Origin: Streptomyces sp. AW19M42
GTDB lineage: Bacteria > Actinomycetota > Actinomycetes > Streptomycetales > Streptomycetaceae
DNA length: 64,000 nucleotides
Reading direction: 5' to 3'
NCBI GenBank assembly: GCA_000470535.1
Contig: CBRG010000096.1
Location: 1 to 64,000, forward strand
Positions 25,039 to 33,069 of the stretch are shown one piece after another. The translations under genes were made by a program, and so were the position numbers. The stretch's first letter is position 1. Each line of letters opens with the position of its first letter. The notes under the pieces are model-generated. The model had not been told where the DNA came from, did not search any database, and worked only from the letters and a program-made list of their open reading frames with translations.

Positions 25039-25806
25039 CTACTTCACCGGCTCCGCATAGTGGAGATCCACTGTGCCCGAGTAGCCGGGAAGAGTCACCG
25101 CCTGGCGCTCGTCGACTTTCCAGCCGAGCCCGTACGCCTTCACGTACAGCAGGTAGTTCTGGATCGCCGGGGAGGCGTTCAGCGCCTGCTTGAGCTTTCC
25201 GGGGTCACCCACGGCCGTGATCTTGTACGGCGGTGAGTAGACCCGGCCCTGGAGGATCAGGGTGTTGCCGACGCAACGCACCGCGCTGGTGGAGATCAGC
25301 CGCTGGTCCATGACCTCGATGCCGCCGGCCCCGCCCTGCCACAGGGCGTTGACGACCGCTTGCAGGTCCTGCTGGTGAATGACCAGGTCGTTGGGTTGCG
25401 GATCCGGGTAGCCGGGGTTCGCGGTGGCGTTCGGCGGGGCGTCGTCGAGGGTGACGGACACGGCGTGGCCGGACAGCTTCGTGGTGCCGGCCGCCCGCTC
25501 CAGCGCCTTGAGCCGGGCGTCCTCGGCCTTGGTGCTGCCGTCGTCACGCTGGGCGAGGGCGTCGATGTCCCCGCGCACGGACGCGGCGGATTCCTCCAGG
25601 CCCGCGTTCTTCGCGCTGCGCTGCTGGATGAGGTCGGAGAGCTTCAGCAGCGAGGAGTCCGTGCGGATGTCGGTGCCCTTGGCCGTGTTCGCGCTGGTGA
25701 CGAAGATCAGACCGGCCAGGGCGAAAACGGCAGCGGTGAGTACTCTGACCGGGTTCCGGAGGGAGCGCCGGACCGGCCCTGGGGGAGAGTCGGCAGAATT
25801 GCTCAA
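25039..25806 (-). CDS. DUF881 family protein
   Basis: 255 residues: an N-terminal membrane anchor (VRVLTAAVFALAGLIFVTSA), a coiled-coil stretch (residues 45-110) and the DUF881 domain with VTLDDAPPN and NDLVIHQQDLQAVVNALW. The matching gene Rv0012 lies between trpG and crgA in mycobacteria, so the position is ancestral. Proposed to act in envelope or division complexes near CrgA; no activity is established. It is divergent from crgA. Confidence 0.87.
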   Translation of the reverse strand: MSNSADSPPGPVRRSLRNPVRVLTAAVFALAGLIFVTSANTAKGTDIRTDSSLLKLSDLIQQRSAKNAGLEESAASVRGDIDALAQRDDGSTKAEDARLKALERAAGTTKLSGHAVSVTLDDAPPNATANPGYPDPQPNDLVIHQQDLQAVVNALWQGGAGGIEVMDQRLISTSAVRCVGNTLILQGRVYSPPYKITAVGDPGKLKQALNASPAIQNYLLYVKAYGLGWKVDERQAVTLPGYSGTVDLHYAEPVK

Positions 25807-25948
25807 CGTACCCTTATCTCCTTCGGCGCCACGGAAGCACTACGCTAACGGACGCCCGGGGGAGGCAGGATTTCCCCCTCGCGCCACGCCCGGCGTCAGC
25901 CAACAGTTCCCTGCGCGGTAACGCAGCGCATCGACAGGAGAGTTCCTC

Positions 25949-26203
25949 GTGCCGAAGTCACGTATCCGCAAGAAGGCCGATTTCACGCCCCCTCCGGCGA
26001 AGCAGGCAACGGCCATAAAGCTGACCAATCGCAGTTGGGTGGCGCCGGTCATGCTGGCGCTCTTCCTGGTCGGCCTGGCCTGGATCGTCGTTTTCTACGT
26101 GACCGACGGCGACCTGCCGATCAAGGCACTGGGGAACTGGAACATCGTCGTCGGCTTCGGCTTCATCGCCGGCGGCTTCGGCGTCTCCACCCAGTGGAAG
26201 TAG
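25949..26203 (+). CDS. crgA: CrgA cell-division regulator
   Basis: 84-residue protein with two transmembrane helices ([20 protein letters not shown] and [18 protein letters not shown]) after a basic N-terminus, [12 protein letters not shown]. CrgA inhibits or coordinates FtsZ-ring assembly and recruits septal PBPs; in Streptomyces it affects coordination of aerial septation. GTG start with ACAGGAG eight bases upstream. Monocistronic, followed by the DnaA-box cluster. Confidence 0.95.
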   Translation: MPKSRIRKKADFTPPPAKQATAIKLTNRSWVAPVMLALFLVGLAWIVVFYVTDGDLPIKALGNWNIVVGFGFIAGGFGVSTQWK

Positions 26204-26259
26204 CTCCGCCGAGCACGTAGCACCACAGCGGACCCCGGTTCCGCAACCCTTGCCCTGAG

Positions 26260-26459
26260 TTACCCACAGCGTTATCCACAGGCGGGGGAAAAGGTCAGAC
26301 GATCTGTGGATAACTCCTTGGTTGTTGACGCCGGTGTGACTGCAGCCTCCCCTCACCCGGGCGGTACACCCCTTGTCCCTGCTGGGAAAACCCAGCTCAG
26401 CGGCAAGGGGCGCAGTTGTATCCACTGAATGCACAAGATCAGGCACACACTGTGGACAA
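26260..26459. promoter_or_regulatory. Cluster of DnaA boxes between crgA and the rhomboid gene
   Basis: Within 200 bp lie TTACCCACA (26260), TTATCCACA (26272), TGTGGATAA (26305) and TGTGGACAA (26451), plus a weak GTATCCACT (26418). Three of these are exact consensus boxes. The 298-bp non-coding region lies between two genes that converge here, so it is not a promoter. It is 22 kb from oriC. Extra-origin DnaA-box clusters that titrate DnaA have been reported in S. coelicolor at comparable distances. Confidence 0.75.
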
Positions 26460-26501
26460 CTTCGATCAGAAACGGTCCGTATCGAGCTGACAGTGCGCTC
26501 T

Positions 26502-27401
26502 CTACGTCAGCGAAGCTGTTCTGAGGACCACGATCAGCATCACCACGACCAGGGCCACGGCGCAGCTGCCGTACTGCACCAGATTCCGCCGCTCCCGCGG
26601 GGCGTGGACCATGCCGATCGCGATCAGCGTGCCCGCGACCAGCCCGCCGACATGTGCCTGCCAGGCGATTCCGCCCCAGGGGTTGAAGGTGATGATCAGG
26701 TTGATCGCGAGGAGCGCGAAGACCGGGCGCATGTCGTAGTTGAGCCGGCGCATGAGCACCGCGGTGGCGCCCAGCAGGCCGAAGACGGCGCCAGAGGCAC
26801 CCAGCGACGGCTGGTTCGGCGCGGCGAGCCAGTAGGTCAGGGCGCTGCCCGCCAGCCCCGAGAGCATGTAGAGCGTGATGAAACGGGCGCGGCCGAGCGC
26901 CGCCTCCAGCGGACCGCCGAGCCACCACAGCCCCAGCATGTTGAAGGCGATGTGCCACACCTCCTGGTGCAGGAACATCGACGTGACCAGCCGGTACCAC
27001 TGGCCCTCCGCGATGCCCTCAAGCGGACCGCCGTAGTAGAAGTTGGCGCGGCCCAGCAGCACCAGATCGTCGACCAGCGCACTGTCGGCCAGCACCGCGA
27101 CGAACACCGCGACGTTGATCCCTAGCAGGATCTTGGTGATCAGGCGAGGGTCCGCCGCGACCGAGCCGCCGGCGATCGTGCGCGGCCGACTGGCGGCCGG
27201 GCTGTGTCCCGTACCGGATCCCTGCCGGACGCAGTCCGGGCACTGGAAGCCGACCGAGGCGCTGACCATGCAGTCCGGGCAGATCGGGCGGTCGCAGCGG
27301 GTGCAGCGAACCCCCGCCTCCCGGCCGGGGTGGCGGTAGCAGGTGACCGGACCGTCCACGGGAGCGGACGCGTTCTGCTCGCCCGGCGGCTGCTGGTCCA
27401 T
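26502..27401 (-). CDS. Rhomboid-family intramembrane serine protease with N-terminal zinc ribbon
   Basis: About 299 residues. The N-terminus carries paired cysteines (TCYRHPG, VRCTRCDRPICPDCM, FQCPDC), a B-box-like zinc fold facing the cytoplasm. Six or more helices follow with the catalytic serine in GASGAVFGLL (near residue 195) and histidine in WQAHVGGLVAGTL (near 250). It cleaves substrates inside the membrane; its target is unknown. ATG 27401 is preferred from family starts (MDQ...); an upstream ATG at 27452 would add 17 charged residues. Confidence 0.9.
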   Translation of the reverse strand: MDQQPPGEQNASAPVDGPVTCYRHPGREAGVRCTRCDRPICPDCMVSASVGFQCPDCVRQGSGTGHSPAASRPRTIAGGSVAADPRLITKILLGINVAVFVAVLADSALVDDLVLLGRANFYYGGPLEGIAEGQWYRLVTSMFLHQEVWHIAFNMLGLWWLGGPLEAALGRARFITLYMLSGLAGSALTYWLAAPNQPSLGASGAVFGLLGATAVLMRRLNYDMRPVFALLAINLIITFNPWGGIAWQAHVGGLVAGTLIAIGMVHAPRERRNLVQYGSCAVALVVVMLIVVLRTASLT

Positions 27402-27553
27402 CGGCCCCATCACTTCCCGGTCCTCTCGGTCCTCGTCATCGCGGCGGGGCACACCGAGCCGTCCCGCACGTCCGTCCTGTCATCAAGTACGGACGGGCGG
27501 GGCAGTTGGTTCCCGAGCGGATCGGAGAGTGAGCGGCCGGCTACCTTCGGCGC

Positions 27554-28081
27554 TCAGCGCTTCTCGACGACGACCGACTCGATGACCACGTCCTGCAGGG
27601 GGCGGTCGGTGCGCGTGTTGGTCGGGGCGGCCGCGATGGTGTCGACGACCTTCTGGCTCGACGGGTCCACGATCTCGCCGAAGATGGTGTGCTTGCCGGT
27701 CAGCCAGGCGGTCGGCGACACCGTCACGAAGAACTGCGAGCCGTTGGTCCCCGGGCCGGCGTTCGCCATGGCCAGCAGGTACGGCTTGGTGAAGGCCAGA
27801 TCGGGGTGGAACTCGTCGCCGAACTCGTATCCCGGGCCACCCGTGCCGTTGCCCAGCGGGTCGCCGCCCTGGATCATGAAGCCGCTGATGACGCGGTGGA
27901 AGACGGTGCCGTCGTACAGCCGGTCCGTGGACTTGGTGCCCGTCGCGGGGTGGGTCCACTCGCGCTCACCGGTGGCGAGCTCGACGAAGTTCCTGACCGT
28001 CTTGGGCGCGTGGTTCGGCAGAAGCCGGATCTCGATGTCGCCCTGATTGGTCTTCAAGGTGGCGTAAAGCTGCTCGGCCAC
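27554..28081 (-). CDS. ppiA: Cyclophilin-type peptidyl-prolyl cis-trans isomerase
   Basis: 175 residues of a single cyclophilin domain: active-site FHRVISGFMIQGGDP, GSQFFVTVSPTAWL and HTIFGEIVD. Cytoplasmic, no signal peptide. GTG start preceded by GGAAGG six bases upstream. Corresponds to ppiA of the conserved crgA-rhomboid-ppiA order in actinobacteria. The 152-bp gap to the rhomboid gene may contain a separate rhomboid promoter. Confidence 0.93.
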   Translation of the reverse strand: MAEQLYATLKTNQGDIEIRLLPNHAPKTVRNFVELATGEREWTHPATGTKSTDRLYDGTVFHRVISGFMIQGGDPLGNGTGGPGYEFGDEFHPDLAFTKPYLLAMANAGPGTNGSQFFVTVSPTAWLTGKHTIFGEIVDPSSQKVVDTIAAAPTNTRTDRPLQDVVIESVVVEKR

Positions 28082-28432
28082 GATCTGCCTTCCGTAAGTC
28101 TGCTCTGACGTCCACCGATCCTCGCACGGTCCACACCCCGCGTCGCCCGTCCCGGCCACGCCGCACGGGCGTCCGGCGCACGCCGTACGGGCCTCCCGCG
28201 ACGGCCTCCGGCGAAACGAATGCGGCCAAGTGCGTGACGAAGCGGCGCGTGCCGGGCCGAACCGTGGCATTGTCGTCGGCAGGCTCCCCTTGCACCTCAT
28301 TGCCCGAGAGTGTCCCCCATGACCTGAATAACCCGGATGCCCGCCCCGCGTGCCGCGCAGGCCCCGAGTAGGCATGATCTCGGATTGGGTGGAAAGGCGG
28401 AGTACCAACCCGCCACCAAGGAGGAGGATCCC
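28082..28432. other. Divergent intergenic region between ppiA and DUF5324 gene
   Basis: 351 bp with no convincing reading frame. It must contain promoters for both genes. The DUF5324 ribosome site GGAGGAGGA is at 28420-28428. Nothing else recognised. Confidence 0.6.
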
Positions 28433-29158
28433 GTGACCCGCATCGACAGCGTGCGCGCCGCAACCGACTCGGCGAGGGACAGCGTGCAGCACGCCGCGGA
28501 AGTGGCGGCCCCTTACGCCGACACGGCCAGGGAACAGGCCGTTCACTACGCGCACGAGGCTCGTACGCTGCTCGCGCCGAAGGTTTCGAAGGCAGCTCAG
28601 CAGGCCCGCGTCCAGTACGGCGCGCACCTCGCACCACGTATCGAACTCGCTCGTACGCATGTGCCCCCCAAGGTCGACGAGGCCGCGCAGCGCGCCGCGG
28701 TCCGCACCCGTCAGGCCGCCCGTAGCGCGGCGGACTACACCGTGCCGCGCGTCGAGCACGCGGTGGCCGCGGCCCAGCCGGTCGCCCAGGAGGCCAGTGC
28801 CCGCAGCGCCGCCGCACTGGCCGCTCTGCGCGGGCAGGTCACGGCGAAGGAGATCAGAAAGCTGACCCGTAAGCACGAGCGGCGGGCCAGCGCGGGCCGG
28901 GCGTTCAAGGGACTGGCCGTGGTCTCCGTCCTCGCGGGCGGCGCGTACGTCGTCTGGCGCTGGTGGGACAAGCAGGCCAACCCCGACTGGCTGGTCGAGC
29001 CGCCCGCCCCCACCGAGGGCGACGACCGTGCCCCGCTGACCTCGGTCGACGGAAGCGGCTCGACGGTCCTCGACCCCGATGTCCAGGCCAAGCAGGCCGA
29101 CGCGGAGGCGGACGGACCGGACGCCGTGGACGGCACGGACCTGGACGACCGCCCCTGA
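28433..29158 (+). CDS. DUF5324 family membrane-associated protein
   Basis: 241 residues. A long amphipathic, Ala-rich helical region (residues 1-165) carries repeated Tyr/Ala/His units reminiscent of apolipoprotein-like or stress-associated coiled coils. It is followed by a single helix near 165-180 (GLAVVSVLAGGAYVVWRWW) and an acidic tail. DUF5324 proteins are found in Streptomyces with no known function. GTG start with a strong GGAGGAGGA five bases upstream. Confidence 0.8.
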   Translation: MTRIDSVRAATDSARDSVQHAAEVAAPYADTAREQAVHYAHEARTLLAPKVSKAAQQARVQYGAHLAPRIELARTHVPPKVDEAAQRAAVRTRQAARSAADYTVPRVEHAVAAAQPVAQEASARSAAALAALRGQVTAKEIRKLTRKHERRASAGRAFKGLAVVSVLAGGAYVVWRWWDKQANPDWLVEPPAPTEGDDRAPLTSVDGSGSTVLDPDVQAKQADAEADGPDAVDGTDLDDRP

Positions 29159-29205
29159 CGCTCCCCTGACTTATGGCTGAGCCGGCAACAACAACGGAAC
29201 AGAGC

Positions 29206-29265
29206 GGGACGACTGAGCGGGCGCCGGAAGACCTCAAGGTCTTCCGGCGCCCGCTCAGTCGTCCC
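29206..29265. terminator. 29-bp-arm perfect inverted repeat (terminator)
   Basis: Arms 29206-29234 and 29237-29265 are fully complementary around a 2-nt centre, the longest perfect hairpin in the window. It lies 48 bp past the DUF5324 stop, and the minus-strand fragment stops inside its right arm. It probably terminates both. Confidence 0.8.
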
Positions 29266-29521
29266 GGCCCGCGACGGGCTCGTGCTGTGCGGCGGCCCAG
29301 GAAGCGAGGATGCGCAGCCGCTCGTGCGTGGGCGAGCCGGCCTCCGCGGTCCACACGACCGGCCCGTCCGGCACCCCGGCCGTGGCGTTCGTCGGCCACC
29401 ACGCCCTCACCACGTCCCGTACCGCCGAGGGCCGGACCACGTAAGTCGTACGCGGCGACGCCCCGGCACGGCTCCCGCACGGTCCCCGGTGGACGGCCGA
29501 ACCGCTCACGCTCGAAGACAT
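29255..29521 (-). pseudogene. Fragment of an unidentified gene (C-terminal part)
   Basis: The last 65 or so residues (from TTYVVRPSAVRDVVRAWW to HEPVAGRDD) look like real protein with Streptomyces codon bias. The 5' part (about 29455-29521) is antisense to the ABC-ATPase remnant and reads as nonsense. There is no ribosome site. Most likely the 3' end of a gene whose front was lost at a junction near 29450. Family not recognised. It could be an intact small gene starting inside, but no good start codon was seen. Confidence 0.45.
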
Positions 29522-29606
29522 CGTCCTGGCCTACATCGGCCGCCGCACCACAGCCACCCCGGAACCCAGCCCCAGCCCCACCGATGATCCGGGGATCCGG
29601 GGATGA
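29445..29606 (+). pseudogene. C-terminal remnant of an ABC transporter ATPase
   Basis: From about 29484 the frame reads PRWTAEPLTLEDIVLAYIGRR and ends in a Pro/Ser/Thr tail; the stop overlaps the permease ATG (ATGA). This is the usual tail of ABC ATPases paired with this permease type. The frame is closed by a stop at 29442-29444 and no Walker A, signature or Walker B remains. The ATPase has therefore been deleted, leaving the permease without its partner. Confidence 0.7.
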
Positions 29607-30583
29607 TCTGGCTGACCTGGCGCCAGTTCCGCACCCAGGCAACGATGTTCACCGGAGCGCTGACTGCCCTCGCCGCCCTGCTCGCCGCGACCGGGCCCCA
29701 CCTGGCCGGCTTGCACACCACCGCGGGGAGTGGCGTCGTGTCGCAGCTCACCGGCACCGACACCGCCCTCTACTTCGTCGGCGGCGTGACCGTCCTCCTC
29801 GCACCAGCCCTCATCGGCGTGTTCTGGGGCGCCCCGCTCGTCGCCCGCGAACTGGAGAGCGGCACCCACCGTCTCGCCTGGAACCAGAGCGTTGCCCGCA
29901 CCCGTTGGCTGCTGACCAAACTCACCCTCACCGGCCTCACCACCATGGCCGCGAGCGGTCTGATCAGCCTCGCGGTCACCTGGTGGAGCGGCCCCGTCGA
30001 CCGGGCCGTCGCCGCGGGCGGATCCGACAACACCGACAACTTCGTCCACCGCATCGATCCGGCGATCTTCAGCTCCCGGGGCATCGTTCCGCTCGGCTAC
30101 GCCGTCTTCGCGTTCGTCCATAGCGTCACCTTCGGTGTCGTCATCCGCCGCACACTCCCGGCCATGGCCGCCACCCTCGCCATGTACACCGCGGTCCACC
30201 TTTCGATGCGGCTGTGGATCCGGGCGCACTTGGCCCCCGCCACCACCGTCACGGTCCCCTTCACCCATGACCGGACGGCGAACTACCTTCTCGCCTCCGT
30301 CTCCCACATCGACATCGGCAGACCGGGCACCTGGACCGTCGCGGAGCAGACCCTCGACGCCACCGGACACCCCGCCCACGCCCTGCCACCCGCATACGCC
30401 GACTGCGACTCGATCAAGGCCTGCGTCGGCACCCTCGCCGGTGCCGGCTACCGGCAACGCGTCACCTGTCAGGCCGCCGACAGCTTCTGGACCCTGCAAT
30501 GGGCGCAGACCGGCATCTTCCTCGGCCTCGCCATCGCCCTCGGTGCGCTGTGCGTCTGGTGGACTCGCCGCCGCCTGAGCTGA
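29603..30583 (+). CDS. ABC transporter permease (ATPase partner deleted)
   Basis: 326 residues starting MIWLTWRQFRTQATMFTGAL, the typical opening of ABC-2-like permeases encoded just after their ATPase. About six helices, among them LTALAALLAATGPHLAGL, LYFVGGVTVLLAPALIGVFW and the last IFLGLAIALGALCVWW. The upstream ATPase is only a remnant, so the gene may be non-functional or use an ATPase from elsewhere. Ends just before the tRNA-Ala terminator. Confidence 0.8.
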   Translation: MIWLTWRQFRTQATMFTGALTALAALLAATGPHLAGLHTTAGSGVVSQLTGTDTALYFVGGVTVLLAPALIGVFWGAPLVARELESGTHRLAWNQSVARTRWLLTKLTLTGLTTMAASGLISLAVTWWSGPVDRAVAAGGSDNTDNFVHRIDPAIFSSRGIVPLGYAVFAFVHSVTFGVVIRRTLPAMAATLAMYTAVHLSMRLWIRAHLAPATTVTVPFTHDRTANYLLASVSHIDIGRPGTWTVAEQTLDATGHPAHALPPAYADCDSIKACVGTLAGAGYRQRVTCQAADSFWTLQWAQTGIFLGLAIALGALCVWWTRRRLS

Positions 30584-30608
30584 CGGATACGGATACGGGT
30601 ACGAAAAA

Positions 30609-30647
30609 ACACCCCTCTGACCGCGTTTTCCCAGGTCAGAGGGGTGT
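30609..30647 (-). terminator. Intrinsic terminator of tRNA-Ala
   Basis: 14-bp arms (30609-30622, 30634-30647) followed on the minus strand by a run of T (complement of AAAAAA at 30604-30609): a textbook stem plus U-tract, eight bases after the tRNA end. Confidence 0.92.
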
Positions 30648-30654
30648 ATCCAGG

Positions 30655-30727
30655 TGGAGCCTAGGAGATTCGAACTCCTGACATCTGCCTTGCAAAGGCA
30701 GCGCTCTACCAACTGAGCTAAGGCCCC
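30655..30727 (-). tRNA. tRNA-Ala (TGC)
   Basis: 73-nt minus-strand tRNA: acceptor GGGGCCT with AGGCTCC, D-arm TAGCTCAGTTGGTAGAGC, anticodon stem-loop CTGCCTTTGCAAGGCAG (anticodon TGC) and T-loop GTTCGAATC. CCA not encoded. Corresponds to alaT near gyrA in actinobacteria. Confidence 0.96.
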
Positions 30728-30895
30728 GGATAGCGGGCACCACCGGACGCACCGGCATTGTGGTCACCGCCGCAGACCAGAGTACCCGCTGATCCCCCGA
30801 ATCCTCCAAAAATTGGGGCTCCCGGTCGACGACCACGCTCCGTAAGATGCTCGTCGGGGTTCGCAGCAGCGAAGCCTCAGCGAAGGGGAGACGCT

Positions 30896-31444
30896 ATGGA
30901 CGCGGCACAGCAAGAGGCGACAGCCAGAGCCAGGGAACTTCAGCGCAGTTGGTACGGGGAACCGCTGGGGGCGCTCTTCCGTCGGCTGATCGATGATCTG
31001 GGCCTGAACCAGGCGCGGCTGGCGGCGGTACTCGGGCTGTCCGCCCCCATGCTCTCCCAGCTCATGAGCGGTCAGCGGGCGAAGATCGGCAACCCGGCGG
31101 TGGTGCAGCGCGTCCAGGCACTCCAGGAGCTGGCCAGTCAGGTCGCGGACGGCAGCGTCAGCGCGGGAGAGGCCACCGACCGGATGGAAGAGATCAAGAA
31201 GTCCCAGGGCGGCTCCGTGCTCACCGGGACGGGCCAGACGTCTTCGACCAGCGGAGCGCCCACCGTCCGTCGTGTGGTCCGCGAGATCCAGTCGCTGCTG
31301 CGGTCCGTCGCGGCGGCCGGTGACATCATCGATGCTGCGGACTCCCTCGCCCCGACCCACCCGGAACTGGCAGAGTTCCTCAAGGTGTACGGAGCAGGGC
31401 GCACCGCGGACGCCGTGGCGCACTACGAGGGACACCAGAGCTAG
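30896..31444 (+). CDS. Helix-turn-helix transcriptional regulator
   Basis: 182 residues. A XRE-like helix-turn-helix lies near residues 22-60 (LGLNQARLAAVLGLSAPMLSQLMSGQRAKIGNP), followed by a helical region and a C-terminal domain (VREIQSLLRSVAAAGDIIDAAD). Start ATG 30896 with GGGGAG nine bases upstream. It precedes a Ser/Thr kinase gene by 87 bp. Likely DNA-binding; the target is unknown. Conserved next to the kinase in Streptomyces as far as I remember. Confidence 0.8.
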   Translation: MDAAQQEATARARELQRSWYGEPLGALFRRLIDDLGLNQARLAAVLGLSAPMLSQLMSGQRAKIGNPAVVQRVQALQELASQVADGSVSAGEATDRMEEIKKSQGGSVLTGTGQTSSTSGAPTVRRVVREIQSLLRSVAAAGDIIDAADSLAPTHPELAEFLKVYGAGRTADAVAHYEGHQS

Positions 31445-31531
31445 TCCGGGCAACCTGCCGGACAGCCGCATGATCCGGGCACGGGGCACACGCACCGGCC
31501 GAGAGCAGGAACGGGGAGCGAGCGCAGCGCA

Positions 31532-33043
31532 ATGGGTGAGGTCTTCGCTGGTCGGTACGAACTGATCGATCCGATCGGACGTGGTGGGGTCGGGGCTGTC
31601 TGGCGTGCCTGGGATCACCGGCGCCGCCGCTATGTGGCGGCCAAGGTCCTCCAGCAGAGCGACGCGCACACGCTGCTGCGCTTCGTCCGCGAACAGGCCC
31701 TGCGGATCGAGCATCCGCATGTGCTCGCTCCGGCCAGCTGGGCCGCGGACGACGACAAGGTCCTGTTCACCATGGACCTCATCACCGGCGGTTCGCTGGC
31801 CCACGTCATCGGTGACTACGGCCCGCTCCCCCCTCGGTTCGTCTGCACACTGCTCGACCAGTTGCTGTCCGGGCTGTCGACGGTGCATGCCGAGGGGGTC
31901 GTGCACCGGGACATCAAGCCCGCCAACATCCTCATGGAGGCCACCGGCACCGGCCGGCCTCATCTGCGGCTGTCCGACTTCGGCATCTCGATGCGCAAGG
32001 GTGAGCCGCGCCTCACCGAGACCAACTACGTCGTGGGGACGCCGGGTTACTTCGCTCCCGAGCAGATGATGGGCGCGGAGCCGGACTTCCCCGCGGACCT
32101 CTTCGCGGTCGGCCTCGTCGCCCTGTATCTGCTCCGGGGGAAGAAGCCCGACTCGCAGGCGCTCATCGAGCACTTCGCCTCGCACGGCACGCCCAGCGCT
32201 CCGCAGGGCGTCCCCGAGCCTCTCTGGCAGGTGCTCGCGGGGCTGCTGCAGCCGGACCCGCAGGCCCGCTTCCGTACGGCCACGGGCGCGCGCAAGGCGC
32301 TGACCGCCGCGGTCGAGATGCTGCCGGAGCCCGGCGCGGAGGACGAGCCGGTGGAGGTCTTCGACCAGATCGGCCCGCTGCCCCACGGCTTCGGCCCCAC
32401 GGGCCCGGTAGCCGCCCCGCAGCAGTCCGGCCGCCCGGACGCCCCGACCGGACAGACGCAGGGTCAGGAACAAGGGCAGGCGCAGGCGCAGGCGCAGGCA
32501 GCACAGGTACCCGGCCAGCAGACAGGCCGGCAGCCCACGGAACAGTCGTACGCACGGCCCCCGGCCTCGATGTCGGAGACGGGCAGCTTCCACCTCCCGC
32601 CACCCCCGCAGCAGCCCAACTCCGCGCCCCAGGCGCCGCAGCCCACCGCGCCCGCCACTCACCAGCCGGCGCAGCCCGGCACTCCGGCGGCCCCTCCCGG
32701 CATCCCCGCTCCGCAGCATCCGGCACATGCGGCGTCTCCCTTCCCTGCCGCCGCGCCCAACCCCTCACAGGCCCCCACGGCAGCGGTGCAGCACGATCAA
32801 GCTCTCACTCGTCCATACACCGCTCAGCCGGCCCAGGTTCCCGTTCCCGGATCGGGAGTTTCCGGGGCCGGGGCGCCGCCGCACTTCGCTCAGGCGCCGT
32901 CGTCGCAGGTCATGCCACCTTCGCAGCTGACGGCACCCGCCCCGCGAAAGCGACCGGGACCGTCCACGAAGGTGGCGGTCCCGGTGTTGCTGGTGGCGCT
33001 GATCTGCTTCGCCGTGGGGATCTGGGCCCTGACCCAGGCCTGA
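31532..33043 (+). CDS. Membrane-anchored Ser/Thr protein kinase
   Basis: 503 residues. Kinase domain 1-270: GRGGVGAVWRAWD, VAAKVL lysine, catalytic VHRDIKPANILME, DFGISMRKG and APEQ are all intact. A 200-residue Pro/Gln/Ala-rich linker is followed by a C-terminal helix (VAVPVLLVALICFAVGIWAL) ending at the membrane with no sensor domain outside. The ATG follows GGGGAGCGAGC. Positioned between a regulator gene and a convergent VWA/partner pair, it could phosphorylate these or the regulator; inference only. Confidence 0.9.
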   Translation: MGEVFAGRYELIDPIGRGGVGAVWRAWDHRRRRYVAAKVLQQSDAHTLLRFVREQALRIEHPHVLAPASWAADDDKVLFTMDLITGGSLAHVIGDYGPLPPRFVCTLLDQLLSGLSTVHAEGVVHRDIKPANILMEATGTGRPHLRLSDFGISMRKGEPRLTETNYVVGTPGYFAPEQMMGAEPDFPADLFAVGLVALYLLRGKKPDSQALIEHFASHGTPSAPQGVPEPLWQVLAGLLQPDPQARFRTATGARKALTAAVEMLPEPGAEDEPVEVFDQIGPLPHGFGPTGPVAAPQQSGRPDAPTGQTQGQEQGQAQAQAQAAQVPGQQTGRQPTEQSYARPPASMSETGSFHLPPPPQQPNSAPQAPQPTAPATHQPAQPGTPAAPPGIPAPQHPAHAASPFPAAAPNPSQAPTAAVQHDQALTRPYTAQPAQVPVPGSGVSGAGAPPHFAQAPSSQVMPPSQLTAPAPRKRPGPSTKVAVPVLLVALICFAVGIWALTQA

Positions 33044-33069
33044 CCCGGGGGGCTCCCGCCCCCGTCCGG

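Noticed and set aside
29173-30123. A 316-residue plus-strand frame covering the large hairpin and permease start
   Set aside because: It crosses a 29-bp hairpin and overlaps the permease out of frame, with Pro/Arg-rich content.
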